Shown here one piece after another: positions 33,019 through 44,133 of a DNA stretch of 64,000 nucleotides; the first letter of the stretch is position 1, and each line of letters opens with the position of its first letter. The translations under genes and the position numbers were made by a program. The stretch is from Acuticoccus sp. MNP-M23 (GTDB lineage: Bacteria; Pseudomonadota; Alphaproteobacteria; Rhizobiales; Amorphaceae): positions 992,001 through 1,056,000 of the forward strand of contig NZ_CP133480.1 of the NCBI RefSeq assembly GCF_031195445.1, in the 5' to 3' direction. The notes under the pieces are model-generated. The model saw only the letters and a program-made list of their open reading frames with translations. It searched no databases and was not told where the DNA came from.

Positions 33019-34107
33019 TCAGCCGGCCAGCACGACCACATCCTCGGGCGGCACGGCAAATGCCTTCAAGACGGCAAAGCAGGGGCTGCCCGGCGCAAGA
33101 CCCAGCGTGCGCACCGACCGCTGGGTCAGCCGCGCCATGATGCGGTCCTCCCCCACCGCCAGCGACACCAGCGCGCCCGGACCGTCACCGGCCACAATGC
33201 CCTCCACCACCGCAGGCAGCACGTTGCGCGTGGAAAGCCCGCCCGGCGGCTCCAGCGCGACGATAACCTCGCTCGCCCGCAGCCTGATGCGAACCGGGGT
33301 GCCCGCCGGCGCGTCAATCGCGGGCAGCACCAGCCGGCAGGCCGAGAGCGCCACTTCGGTCAGCCCGTCGGCGGGGTCGTGGGCGAAGACGCGCCCGGTC
33401 AGAAGTGCGCCGGCATCGCGGAACCCCATGACGGCGGCGGCCTCCACGTCGGTGAACACCGTGCTCACGGCGCCTGTGGCAACGCTCCGTCCGCTCCGCA
33501 TCAGGACCACGCGGTCCGCCAGCCGGGCCACCTCCGGCAACGCATGGCTGACATAGAGGATCGGCATCGACGCATCGCGCGCCAGACGCTCCAGATAGGG
33601 CATGATCTCGGCCTTGCGCGCGTCGTCGAGCGCGGCGAGCGGCTCATCCAGCAGCAACGCATCGGGCTCAGACAGGAGCGCGCGGGCGATGGCAACGCGC
33701 TGCTTCTCCCCGCCGGAAAGCATGGCCGGGCGCCGGGTAAGAAGCGCCTCAAGCCCCAGAAGCGCAATCAGCCGCTCCCTCTGGGTCGCAGGGCGCGCGG
33801 CAAAACGCTCGGCAAATTTGAGGTTGCCGAGAACACTCATGTGCGGGAACAGGCGCCCGTCCTGAAACACGGTACCGATCCGGCGCCTGGCCGGCGCCAG
33901 GTTCACGCCGCTGGCCGCGTCGAACAGAACCCGGCCGCCCGCCACGATGCGGCCCTCCTGCGGCGTCATCAGGCCGGCAATGGCGCTGAGCACCGTGGTC
34001 TTGCCCGCGCCGGACCGCCCGAACAGCGCCGTAACCCCGGCCGGCGCCTCGAACGCAACGTCGATCACCGTATCCTCGAAGGCGTGGCGGACGCGAACCT
34101 CGATCAT
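33019..34107 (-). CDS. modC: Molybdate ABC transporter ATPase
   Basis: 362 aa. Walker A GRSGAGKTT (30-38), signature LSGGEKQRVAIARAL, Walker B LLLDEPLAALD, then a ModC-type C-terminal region with an Mop/TOBE domain (about 290-350: LRASEVIVALEPPGGLSTRN), which binds molybdate oxyanions. The ATG overlaps the modB stop by 4 bp. With modB and modA it forms a complete importer for molybdate. Confidence 0.92.
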   Translation of the reverse strand: MIEVRVRHAFEDTVIDVAFEAPAGVTALFGRSGAGKTTVLSAIAGLMTPQEGRIVAGGRVLFDAASGVNLAPARRRIGTVFQDGRLFPHMSVLGNLKFAERFAARPATQRERLIALLGLEALLTRRPAMLSGGEKQRVAIARALLSEPDALLLDEPLAALDDARKAEIMPYLERLARDASMPILYVSHALPEVARLADRVVLMRSGRSVATGAVSTVFTDVEAAAVMGFRDAGALLTGRVFAHDPADGLTEVALSACRLVLPAIDAPAGTPVRIRLRASEVIVALEPPGGLSTRNVLPAVVEGIVAGDGPGALVSLAVGEDRIMARLTQRSVRTLGLAPGSPCFAVLKAFAVPPEDVVVLAG

Positions 34108-34787
34108 CGGCCCGCCACCCAGCGCGCAATCCGCCGGGACACCAGCTCCGCCGCAAACAGCGCCACCAGCGAGAAGGCGACGGCCACCAGCACCAGCCGC
34201 CCCGCCGCCGCCTCGCCGCCGGGGATCTGGAGCGCAGTGTAGATGGCCAAGGGCACGGTCTGCGTTTCGCCTTCGATGTTGGAGACGAATGTTATGGTGG
34301 CGCCGAACTCGCCCAGCGCCTTGGCAAATGCGAGGATCGCGCCCGCCAGGATGCCCGGCGCAATGAGCGGCAGCGTCACCCATGCAAAGGTCGCGATCCG
34401 CCCGGCGCCAAGGCTTTGCGCGGCGCCTTCCAGCCGCGGGTCCACAGCCTCGATGGACAGCCGCATGGCCCGCACCATCAGCGGAAACGCCATGACACCG
34501 GCCGCCACCGCAGCGCCCGTCCAGTTGAAGGCGAAGACGATGCCGAACTGGTCGAGCCAGCTGCCGACGGCACCGCGCCGGCCGAGGAGCAGAAGAAGCG
34601 CGTAGCCCGTCACCACCGGCGGCAGGATGAGCGGCATGTGGACGAGACCGTCAAGCAGGATGCGGCCCGGAAAGCGGCAGCGCGCCAATAGCATCGCCGT
34701 GGCAAGGCCGAACGGGAGCGTCACCAGCGTTGCCCAGAACGCCACCTTCAGGGACAGGAGGATCGCGGTCCATTCGGCAGCAGTCAT
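34104..34787 (-). CDS. modB: Molybdate ABC transporter permease
   Basis: 227 aa with five transmembrane segments. ModB hallmarks are HMPLILPPVVTGYALL near residue 50 and the EAA-type loop SLGAGRIATFAWVTLPLIAPGI near 140, followed by KALGEFGATITFVSN. The ATG at 34787 (MTAAEWTAIL) gives the normal N-terminus; longer open frame upstream is not conserved-looking. Confidence 0.92.
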   Translation of the reverse strand: MTAAEWTAILLSLKVAFWATLVTLPFGLATAMLLARCRFPGRILLDGLVHMPLILPPVVTGYALLLLLGRRGAVGSWLDQFGIVFAFNWTGAAVAAGVMAFPLMVRAMRLSIEAVDPRLEGAAQSLGAGRIATFAWVTLPLIAPGILAGAILAFAKALGEFGATITFVSNIEGETQTVPLAIYTALQIPGGEAAAGRLVLVAVAFSLVALFAAELVSRRIARWVAGR

Positions 34788-34851
34788 GACGGGTGCGGTC
34801 GGTCCTGTGGTGTGGGCTGGCGCAGGCGGCGCGCGCCGGCGCCTTGCGCGC

Positions 34852-35643
34852 CTAGTCGCCGTCCCCCGGGGCAGAGGCAAAGCCGTAGCGCGCAAACGTC
34901 GCCTGTGCGGGCGCGGACTGCAAGATCTTTAACAGGTCGCGCGCTGCCGCCGTATCCCCATCGGCGACGATGGCAGCGGGATAGACGATGGGCGGGTGGG
35001 TTTCGGCCGGGAATGGACCGACCAGCGCAACGCCGGGCTCCAGCGCGGCATCCGTTGCGTAGACGATGCCGAAGGGCGCTTCGCCGCGGGCAACCAGCGC
35101 CAGCGCGCTGCGCACATTATCGGTCTGCACCACCTGGGACGCCAGCGTGTCCCACAGGCCGAAGCTGATGAGGGCGGCCTTGCCGTAAAGGCCGGCGGGA
35201 ACCGCGTCCACCAGCGCCATGGCAAGCCGTTCGGCCCCCACAGCGCCTTGCACGGCATCCGCCGTCAGCGGGGCCGGTGGCAGATCCCATGCAGCGGCCA
35301 CCAGCACCAGCCGGTTGCGCAACAGGTCGACTCTGCTGCTGGCGATAACGTCGCCGTCGGCAGCGAGAGCGTCCATCCAGCCGACATTGGCACTGATGAA
35401 GATGTTGGCCGGGGCGCCAGCGCTGATCTGCCGGGCCAGAGCAGAGCTCCCGGCGTAGCTGACGCGCGCGGTGACGCCTGCTTCGTCCAGCACGGCGTCC
35501 AGCGCACCGCGCAGACTGGCGGCGGCCAGAACGGTCAGCGGTTCAGCACGCGCGGCGGGCGGTGAAAGAAAGGCGCACACCAGCACCGACGCCAGACAAA
35601 CGAAAACCGCGCCCTTCCGGGCGCGGCCAGAAAGCATGGTCAT
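34852..35643 (-). CDS. modA: Molybdate-binding periplasmic protein
   Basis: 263 aa. Signal peptide of about 32 residues (ends ARA before EPLTVLAAASL). LTVLAAASLRGALDAV and SYAGSSALARQISAGAPANIFISANVGWMD hold the Ser residues that bind the oxyanion, and VDAVPAGLYGKAAL is the usual third binding segment. Starts 10 bp after the rpoH stop on the same strand, so modABC may receive read-through from rpoH. I see no Mo-riboswitch or ModE box in this short gap. Confidence 0.9.
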   Translation of the reverse strand: MTMLSGRARKGAVFVCLASVLVCAFLSPPAARAEPLTVLAAASLRGALDAVLDEAGVTARVSYAGSSALARQISAGAPANIFISANVGWMDALAADGDVIASSRVDLLRNRLVLVAAAWDLPPAPLTADAVQGAVGAERLAMALVDAVPAGLYGKAALISFGLWDTLASQVVQTDNVRSALALVARGEAPFGIVYATDAALEPGVALVGPFPAETHPPIVYPAAIVADGDTAAARDLLKILQSAPAQATFARYGFASAPGDGD

Positions 35644-35653
35644 GCGCAGCGCA

Positions 35654-36520
35654 TCAATTGACGAAGACAGCCTGCTCATGATCGCGCAACAGCGCCGAGC
35701 GCAGCTTCTGCAAGGCGCGATTTTCGATCTGGCGCACCCGCTCTTTGGAGATCCCGAGCTTCTCGCCCAGCGATTCCAGCGTGGCACCTTCTTCGCTCAG
35801 GCGGCGTTCGCGCACGATGCGCAGCTCGCGCTCGTTCAGCTCGTGCAGCGCCCTTTCCAGCCACCGGCTGCGGCGGGCCGTGTCGATGTGTTCCGATACG
35901 GTCTGGTCCTGCAGCGGCTGGGCGCAGGGGATGAAATCCTGCCGGTCGGCGGCCCCGGCATCGCCTTCGACCACCGGCGCGCTGAGCGACGTATCGGGCG
36001 CGGAAAGGCGGGAGTTCATGAGCTCAACATCGGCCTTGGAGACGCCGATGGCTGCCGCAATCTCGCTGTACATGGCCTGATCGGGCGCCGCTGCGCCGTT
36101 GCGGGACATCTTGGCCCGCAGTCGGCGCAGGTTGAAGAACAGTGCCTTCTGCGTGGACGACGTACCGCCGCGCACGATCGACCAGTTGCGCAGGATGTAA
36201 TCCTGAATGGACGCGCGGATCCACCATGTGGCGTAGGTGGAGAAACGAACCAGACGCTCAGGTTCGAACCGGGCAGCCGCCTCCAGGAGGCCGACATGAC
36301 CTTCCTGAATAAGGTCCCCCATCGGCAGACCGAAGTGCCGGAAGCGGGCAGCAATGGAAATGACGAGACGCATGTGCGACGCGGTCAGCTTAGACAGCGC
36401 CTTCTCACATTTGTTGTTGCGCCAATCTAGCGCCAGCTGGTGTTCTTCTTCCCGTTCGAGGTAGGGGGCTTTCATAGCGGCCTTGACAAAGTGCCGCGGC
36501 GATCCATTTTCACCAGCCAT
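35654..36520 (-). CDS. rpoH: Heat-shock sigma factor
   Basis: 288 aa. Region 2.1-2.4 is present (HMRLVISIAARFRHFGLPMGDLIQEGHVGLLEAAARFEPE, then RFSTYATWWIRASIQDYI), then the RpoH box (QKALFFNLRRLR, near 120-131), which separates sigma-32 from RpoD. Region 4.2 ends it (ESLGEKLGISKERVRQIE). It directs RNA polymerase to heat-shock promoters. The second in-frame ATG (MAGENGSP, 36520) is chosen because GGGGG lies five bases before it; the first ATG at 36538 has no such site. Alphaproteobacteria often have two rpoH copies; only this one is in the window. Confidence 0.92.
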   Translation of the reverse strand: MAGENGSPRHFVKAAMKAPYLEREEEHQLALDWRNNKCEKALSKLTASHMRLVISIAARFRHFGLPMGDLIQEGHVGLLEAAARFEPERLVRFSTYATWWIRASIQDYILRNWSIVRGGTSSTQKALFFNLRRLRAKMSRNGAAAPDQAMYSEIAAAIGVSKADVELMNSRLSAPDTSLSAPVVEGDAGAADRQDFIPCAQPLQDQTVSEHIDTARRSRWLERALHELNERELRIVRERRLSEEGATLESLGEKLGISKERVRQIENRALQKLRSALLRDHEQAVFVN

Positions 36521-36849
36521 ATCATCCCCCAATTTCATCGTGGTCTTGGCGAGGCAACACGTCGGTCTGCTTTTTGGTTCCGTTCGGGCGCCGAGCGGCG
36601 ATGAACTTTTTTGACGCAGATTAAAATCCGGGCATTTATTGCCGTGCGCGCCACTGACGACCCAACCGCATCACGCGTGGCTTGCACGCCGCTGTCCGGC
36701 CGCCTCGGATCATCCGGCGCGATGCGGTCAGCATGGTTGCCGGACCCGTCATCCCGTGCCGCGGCACACGTGGACACGCTTTCCGATCGGACGCGGGCAG
36801 GCAGCGTATTTTTGTTGGCATTCGCCGGCGCGGGTCTCGCGACCGGCGC
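36521..36849. other. Gap upstream of rpoH
   Basis: About 330 bp with no supportable gene; the short frames on both strands have no family resemblance. It is AT-richer around 36600-36645 (ATTTTAATC-type stretch on the minus strand), where the rpoH promoter probably lies, but no convincing -35/-10 pair could be fixed by eye. Confidence 0.5.
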
Positions 36850-36880
36850 AAAAAAAAGGCCGCAGCGCTGGGCTGCGGCC
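36850..36880 (-). terminator. Rho-independent terminator of rpsA
   Basis: On the minus strand GGCCGCAGC, loop of five, GCTGCGGCC, followed by seven or eight T. It lies about 60 bp after the rpsA stop. Confidence 0.9.
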
Positions 36881-36941
36881 TCGTTGTGGTGGACACCAAT
36901 GGTCCGGAAGGGCAGCGCCGTGAGGCGCTGACCCAGCCGAC

Positions 36942-38654
36942 TTACTGGTCGGTGTTGCGGGCGCGGAGGGCCGCGCCGAGGATATCGCCCAGCGATGCAC
37001 CGGAGTCGGTGGAACCGTACTGATCGACGGCTTCCTTCTCTTCGGCAATTTCCAGTGCCTTGATCGAGACCTGCACCCGGCGCGCCTTGCGGTCGAACTG
37101 GGTGACGCGGACGTCGAACTTGTCACCAACCGAGAAGCGGCTCGGCTGCTGGTCGTTGCGCTCACGGGCAAGCTCGGAGCGGCGCATGAAAGTCGAAAGC
37201 TCGGTGCCGACGATCTGCACTTCCAGACCGGCTTCCTTCACTTCCTTCACTTCGCAGGTGACGATCGCACCGCGGCGGACTTCAGAGCCGCCAGCACCTT
37301 CGGCTGCATCCGTGAACGGATCGGAGCCGAGCTGCTTGATGCCGAGCGAAATGCGCTCCTTGTCGGGATCGACTTCAAGCACGACCGCCTTGACGGTTTC
37401 GCCCTTGTTGTAGTCTTCCATCGCCTCTTCGCCCGGACGGTTCCAGTCGAGGTCGGAGAGGTGGACCATGCCGTCGATGTCGGACTCGAGGCCGATGAAC
37501 AGGCCGAACTCGGTCTTGTTCTTGACTTCGCCTTCGACGGTGGTGCCCGGAGGATTGGCGTCGAGGAACGCTTCCCAGGGGTTGTCCATGACCTGCTTGA
37601 GACCAAGCGAGATGCGGCGCTTCTGAGCGTCCACTTCCAGGATCATCACGGTGACTTCCTGAGAGGTCGCCACGATCTTGCCCGGATGGACGTTCTTCTT
37701 GGTCCAGCTCATCTCGGAGACGTGGATCAGGCCTTCGATGCCCGGCTCCAGCTCCACGAACGCACCATAGTCAGTGATGTTCGTGACACGGCCGGTGAAG
37801 CGCGCGTCGATCGGGTACTTGGCTTCGATGCCTTCCCACGGGTCGGACTGAAGCTGCTTCATGCCGAGCGAGATGCGGTGCGTCTCCTGGTTCACCCGGA
37901 TGACCTGCACTTTGACCGACTGGCCGATGGACAGGATCTCGGTCGGGTGATTGACGCGGCGCCATGCCATGTCGGTGACGTGGAGGAGGCCGTCGATGCC
38001 GCCAAGGTCAACGAACGCACCATAATCGGTGATGTTCTTGACCACGCCTTCGATGATCTGGCCTTCCTCGAGGGATTGCACGATCTCGTGGCGCTGCTCG
38101 GCGCGGGTCTCTTCCAGGACGACGCGGCGGGAGACGACGATGTTGCCGCGGCGCTTGTCCATCTTCAGGATCTGGAACGGCTGCGGGGTGTTCATCAGCG
38201 GCGACACGTCGCGCACCGGGCGGATGTCCACCTGCGAGCGCGGCAGGAACGCCACGGCGCCGTCGAGGTCGACGGTGAAGCCGCCCTTGACCTGGTTGAA
38301 GATCTTGCCGGTCACCTTATCGTTCTTCTCGAACGCGGCTTCCAGGCGGATCCACGACTCTTCGCGGCGTGCCTTCTCGCGGCTGAGGACAGCCTCACCG
38401 AGCGCATTCTCGACGCGCTCCAGGTAGACTTCGACCTCGTCGCCGATGGCAATGTTTTCTTCGCCCGGCCGGCCGCCGAACTCTTTGAGGGGGATGCGCC
38501 CCTCGACCTTCAAGCCGACGTCGATGACGGCGAGGTCCTTCTCGAATCCGACGACGGTCCCCTTGATAACGGAACCTTCAACCATTTCTGTCTGGTTGAG
38601 CGAAGCTTCGAGAAGCGCCGCGAAATCTTCACGGGTTGGTGTTGCTAAAGACAT
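36942..38654 (-). CDS. rpsA: 30S ribosomal protein S1
   Basis: 570 aa with six S1 (OB-fold) domains. Repeats 3-5 are plain from the recurring (V/T)DYGAFV(D/E)L and ISLG(M/L)KQ segments. The last repeat ends ALEIAEEKEAVDQYGS. S1 holds mRNA on the 30S subunit and unfolds structured leaders. GGAG lies six bases before the ATG at 38654. Placed after aroA and cmk on the same strand, the common order in proteobacteria; 156 bp separate it from cmk, so it has its own promoter as well. Confidence 0.96.
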   Translation of the reverse strand: MSLATPTREDFAALLEASLNQTEMVEGSVIKGTVVGFEKDLAVIDVGLKVEGRIPLKEFGGRPGEENIAIGDEVEVYLERVENALGEAVLSREKARREESWIRLEAAFEKNDKVTGKIFNQVKGGFTVDLDGAVAFLPRSQVDIRPVRDVSPLMNTPQPFQILKMDKRRGNIVVSRRVVLEETRAEQRHEIVQSLEEGQIIEGVVKNITDYGAFVDLGGIDGLLHVTDMAWRRVNHPTEILSIGQSVKVQVIRVNQETHRISLGMKQLQSDPWEGIEAKYPIDARFTGRVTNITDYGAFVELEPGIEGLIHVSEMSWTKKNVHPGKIVATSQEVTVMILEVDAQKRRISLGLKQVMDNPWEAFLDANPPGTTVEGEVKNKTEFGLFIGLESDIDGMVHLSDLDWNRPGEEAMEDYNKGETVKAVVLEVDPDKERISLGIKQLGSDPFTDAAEGAGGSEVRRGAIVTCEVKEVKEAGLEVQIVGTELSTFMRRSELARERNDQQPSRFSVGDKFDVRVTQFDRKARRVQVSIKALEIAEEKEAVDQYGSTDSGASLGDILGAALRARNTDQ

Positions 38655-38810
38655 TCGTTCTCCGGGTGCAGCGTCTCACGACGCTTGCGGCGTGGGTTTG
38701 ATGTTGGTCGCACACGATGAGGAGCGGCCTGCCGCCCGTCGCCCGTCACCGCGCTTTTCATGCAACGAAAGCGGGATCGGCAATGCCGGACCCCGTTGCA
38801 GAGGCCTTAT

Positions 38811-41257
<2,447 letters not shown>

Positions 41258-41309
41258 GCGCCAAATCCGATCGCGTTTCAAAAAAATTGGGACGACGCGC
41301 GATCGGGGT

Positions 41310-41337
41310 TTGCATCGCGGGAGATTTGGTCTATCTC
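41310..41337 (+). promoter_or_regulatory. Probable promoter of tRNA-Ala
   Basis: TTGCAT (41310-41315), 16 bases, TATCTC (41332-41337); start point expected a few bases before the tRNA at 41351. Weak -10 box. Confidence 0.4.
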
Positions 41338-41350
41338 CCCCGAACGGAAC

Positions 41351-41426
41351 GGGGCCTTAGCTCAGCTGGGAGAGCGCCTGCATGGCATGCAGGAGGTCAG
41401 CGGTTCGATCCCGCTAGGCTCCACCA
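41351..41426 (+). tRNA. tRNA-Ala (GGC)
   Basis: 76 nt with encoded CCA. Acceptor GGGGCCT pairs with AGGCTCC (one G-T pair), the anticodon stem CCTGC/GCAGG encloses ATGGCAT (anticodon GGC), and the T-loop is GGTTCGATCC. Its last 17 bases are the left part of the duplicated attachment site, so the gene is intact and reads across the island junction. Confidence 0.96.
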
Positions 41427-41436
41427 CCCGTTTTCC
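41410..41436 (+). repeat. attL: left copy of the 27-bp island repeat
   Basis: Starts CCCGCTAGGCTCCACCA, covering the T-arm end, acceptor strand and CCA of tRNA-Ala, and runs ten bases into the flank (CCCGTTTTCC). An identical 27-bp copy lies at 51479-51505. Duplicated tRNA 3' ends are the usual footprint of tyrosine-integrase insertion. Confidence 0.9.
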
Positions 41437-41448
41437 ACCCGGAAAGAA

Positions 41449-41469
41449 TCAATGATTTTAAATCGTTGA
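41449..41469. repeat. Near-perfect AT-rich palindrome inside the island's left end
   Basis: TCAATGATTT-T-AAATCGTTGA: ten-base arms around a central T with one non-complementary pair, 12 bp inside attL. Placement fits an integrase arm site or an excisionase site, but a simple regulatory palindrome is equally possible. Confidence 0.35.
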
Positions 41470-41656
41470 CTCTGACCGAAGACCGGGTGCGTACTGAAAA
41501 GCACCAGATTGGTTTGGCTTTTTCGTCAGAGGATTTGCCTCTGCCGTGCCGACCGGTTCTGTTCTCCCTACGAAAATCCATGCTGCTTTGATCCGTGCCT
41601 TTTCGGCGTCTTGACCGCTTCGCAGCCCTCCCCCTTGTCAAAACTGAGGATGGCCC

Positions 41657-41839
41657 ATGAGCGACCATTTCCTCGTCGTGACGGGCGGCCCCGGTGCGGG
41701 CAAGACCAGCCTGATCACCGAGCTTGCCCGTCGCGGCTTTTACACAATCCCCGAATCCGGCCGAGCGATCATTCGCAAGGAGATCGCCAGCGGCGGGGGC
41801 GCCCTCCCTTGGGGGATCGCATGGCCTATGCCGAGCGAC
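41657..41839 (+). pseudogene. AAA-type ATPase fragment, frameshifted and cut by the IS3 element
   Basis: The first 61 codons read MSDHFLVVTGGPGAGKTSL with a Walker A motif (GGPGAGKTS) and PESGRAIIRKEIASGGGALPWG, the start of a known family of about 180-aa P-loop proteins of unknown role. Just after ALPWG the expected continuation GDRMAYAERL is in another frame (a run of G suggests a one-base insertion), and the gene then stops at the left inverted repeat of the IS3 element at 41840. No remainder is found on the other side of the insertion, so the gene is lost. Confidence 0.7.
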
Positions 41840-41902
41840 TGGCCTGCTGCCGGTTCCGTGGACACGAAGATAAGACCGTGACCATGGAACTGGAGAGTGG
41901 AT

Positions 41903-42193
41903 ATGACGAGACGGAAGTTCAGCCGCGAGTTGAAGATCGAGGCGGCGAAGCTGGTGACCGAGCGAGGCGTTTCGGTCGCCCAAGCGTGCCGTGATCTGGA
42001 CCTGGCAGAGAGCGTGCTGCGACGCAGGATGCGGGAATTGACGGCAGCGCCTGCTGCAGCCTTTCCCGGGAACGGGCAGATGGGAGCTGATCTGGCCGAG
42101 ATTGCAGCGCTGAAGAAAGAGGTCGCCCCGCTCCGGGCGGAGCGTGATATCCTCAAGAAAGCGGCGGCGTTTTTTGCGCGTGAGGCGACATGA
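41903..42193 (+). CDS. IS3-family transposase OrfA
   Basis: 96 aa. An N-terminal helix-turn-helix (MTRRKFSRELKIEAAKLVTERGVSVAQACRDLDL) of the HTH_Tnp_1 type is followed by a leucine-zipper-like segment (EIAALKKEVAPLRAERDILKKA). It binds the element ends. GGAGAG lies five bases before the ATG at 41903. It overlaps orfB by four bases (ATGA). It looks intact, but its partner is dead. Confidence 0.88.
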   Translation: MTRRKFSRELKIEAAKLVTERGVSVAQACRDLDLAESVLRRRMRELTAAPAAAFPGNGQMGADLAEIAALKKEVAPLRAERDILKKAAAFFAREAT

Positions 42194-42991
42194 GGTTCGC
42201 CTTCATTGCCAGACACCGACATATCTGGCCAGTGAGTTGGCTTTGTGAGGTGATGGAGGTCTCGCGTTCAGGCTTTCATGCTTGGCTCCATCGTCCGGTC
42301 AGCGACCGCACCTATGGCGCCCGTCGTGTCTGGCGCGATGTGCTCGAAGACGGGCTTGCCTGCGGGTTGCACCGGATCAAACGCCTGATGCGGTCGAACG
42401 CCATGAGGGCGCGGCCGAAGCGGCGCGGGAAGCCCAAGGACGATGGCGAACGGTCGATCATCGCCGACAAGATCCTCGACCGCGACTTCGAGGCCGACCG
42501 TCCAAACCAGAAGTGGCTGGCCGACTTTACCTAAATCTGGACCGCCCAAGGCTGGCTCTATGTCGGAGTTGTGCTGGACCTGTTTTCCAGGCGCGTTGTC
42601 CGCTGGTCCATGAAGGCTGATCGGGATGCCACGCTGGTCATGGATGCCCTGATGATGGCTGTCTGGCGCCGCGCCAAGGCCGACGCGCTGTTGCACCATT
42701 CAGATCAGGGATCGCAATATACCAGTGAGCAGTTCCAAACCCCTGCTGCTCGACAATGGCATCACCTGTTCGATGAGCCGAGCCGGCAACGTCTGGGACA
42801 ATTCGGCGATGGAGAGCTTCTTCTCGTCGTTGAAGACCGAACGGATAGCCCGCAAGGTCTACCGCACACGCGACGCGGCCCGTGCCGACGTGTTCGACTA
42901 CATTGAGCGCTTCTACAATCCGCGACGACGTCATTCGAAGCTGGGCTATACAAGCCCCATGGCGTTCGACGCCCGCGCTATGAAACCTTAA
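42190..42991 (+). pseudogene. IS3-family transposase OrfB, nonsense and frameshift mutations
   Basis: The three catalytic DDE positions can be found: Asp in WLADFT, Asp in HHSDQGSQY, Glu in SAMESFFSSLKTE. Two lesions split the frame: TAA at 42532-42534, where relatives have Tyr (ADFTYIW), and a frameshift near 42740 between SEQFQ and LLDNGITCSMSRAG. Downstream the frame resumes to YTSPMAFDARAMKP and a stop at 42991. The catalytic protein cannot be made, so the copy moves only if complemented. Confidence 0.88.
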
Positions 42992-43021
42992 CCCGGTGTC
43001 CACGGAACCGGCAGCAGGCCA

Positions 43022-43686
43022 GATCGCGAGCCCGTCGTATGTGGCGGTCGACGGCAGCCACATACGGGTATCGGCGGCGCAGGACCATTGCGTCGCGGCC
43101 GTCAGCGAGCTCCCCGGCGCGGATTGCGCCTCGCGCGCCGTGCGCGAATACCTGAGCGATCTCGACGAGGCCTCCTCGGATCTGGAAGCCGTGTGCCGTT
43201 CTGCGGTCAAGCGCGTGTTGTTGACCGACCCGGCTGCCGCCCTCAGCCGTAAGCACGGCAAGGCGCGGTTCGCCGATGGCATGAACGCGCTCGTTGACAC
43301 CGGATCAGGCGTCGTTCTGGGCGTCCAGGCGGCACCGGAGCGCTTTGCCGACGAACCCGAAGCCGCCCGCCGGATGGTCGAGCGGCTGCGCGTTCGGCAC
43401 AGTGCGGTCCCCGAGATCCTCACCGCGGACAAGGCCTACGGATTGGGCCCCTTCCTGGCGTGGATCGAGGAGCGCGGGATCGAGGCGCATGTTCCCATCA
43501 TTGATCGCACGCACCAGACCGCCGGACGGATGCGTGAAGCACAACGATGGTCTCCACCGCCTTCAGCTCCGCGGCCTGCGCGGCGCCGACGAGCAATTCG
43601 TGCTCGCGGCCACGGCGCAGAACCTGAAGCGGATGACGAGGCTCCTCGCCACAGGGGGACCGAGGATTGGAATGGTGGCAGCGTGA
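43022..43686 (+). pseudogene. IS1182-family transposase, C-terminal part with internal deletion
   Basis: Two blocks in different frames. The first, to about 43535, covers the central catalytic part of an IS1182 (DDE) transposase. The second, about 43545-43686, is its C-terminus and ends RIGMVAA. The segment between DRTHQTAGR and the C-terminal block, which normally holds about 100 residues with a Cys cluster, is missing and the frame shifts there. The N-terminus is gone. Non-functional. Confidence 0.82.
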
Positions 43687-43803
43687 ACCCGCCTGAGGAC
43701 TACCGGAAGAGCCCACGCCAACGCTCGCGCACCGAGGGGTGCGGTGCCGGTAGACCGGAACCGCCAATAAGCGGCCCGACCAACGGTGTTTTTCAACAGC
43801 CTC
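43022..43803 (+). mobile_element. IS1182-like element remnant, 3' part
   Basis: Begins abruptly at the IS3 right end inside a transposase (YVAVDGSHIRVSA) and runs to a terminal repeat TTCAACAGCCTC ending at 43803. The pieces LSRKHGKARFADGMNALVDTGSGVVLGVQA, EERGIEAHVPIIDRTHQTAGR and, in another frame, LRGADEQFVLAATAQNLKRM are IS1182-family segments. The 5' half is missing. Confidence 0.82.
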
Positions 43804-44133
43804 GTCCGTTTTCGAGACTAAGCATGTCCGCTTTTCGGTGCCGATTCAACCGATGCTCGTTTGAGAACAAAGCGGCTATTCGTTGCGGTGGTCTATCAGA
43901 TTTAGAGCCCGTTTGAGAATGGTGGGCGGCTCCGATTTTTCTTTCCGTTGGCCGGTGACCGGCTCGAAGGGGCGCGATTGTTCTGGCTGCGAACGACGTG
44001 GCCACGCCAAAATTACCGAGATTGGCGTTGCTCAAAAGGACTTTTGAGAGCACCAAATTTCGCATGGTTATTTGACCCCAAAAACCTTCTTAAAGAAATA
44101 TCTCTTCGCTCTTTGAATGCTTTAGTTTCCGAT
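43804..44133. other. Gene-free stretch between the IS1182 end and the sulfotransferase gene
   Basis: About 330 bp, shifting from normal GC to visibly AT-rich towards 44133. No reading frame has a recognisable product. Composition change marks the start of foreign cargo. Confidence 0.5.

Larger units (their letters stand above)
41840..43021 (+). mobile_element. IS3-family insertion sequence
   Basis: 1182 bp with perfect 26-bp terminal inverted repeats (41840-41865 and 42996-43021; the left one begins TGGCCTGCTGCCGG). It holds orfA and a defective orfB in the usual arrangement. The three bases outside the two ends (GAC and GAT) do not match, so the original target duplication has been lost or the flanks were rearranged: the left flank is an ATPase gene and the right flank is the interior of an IS1182-type transposase. 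Confidence 0.92.
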
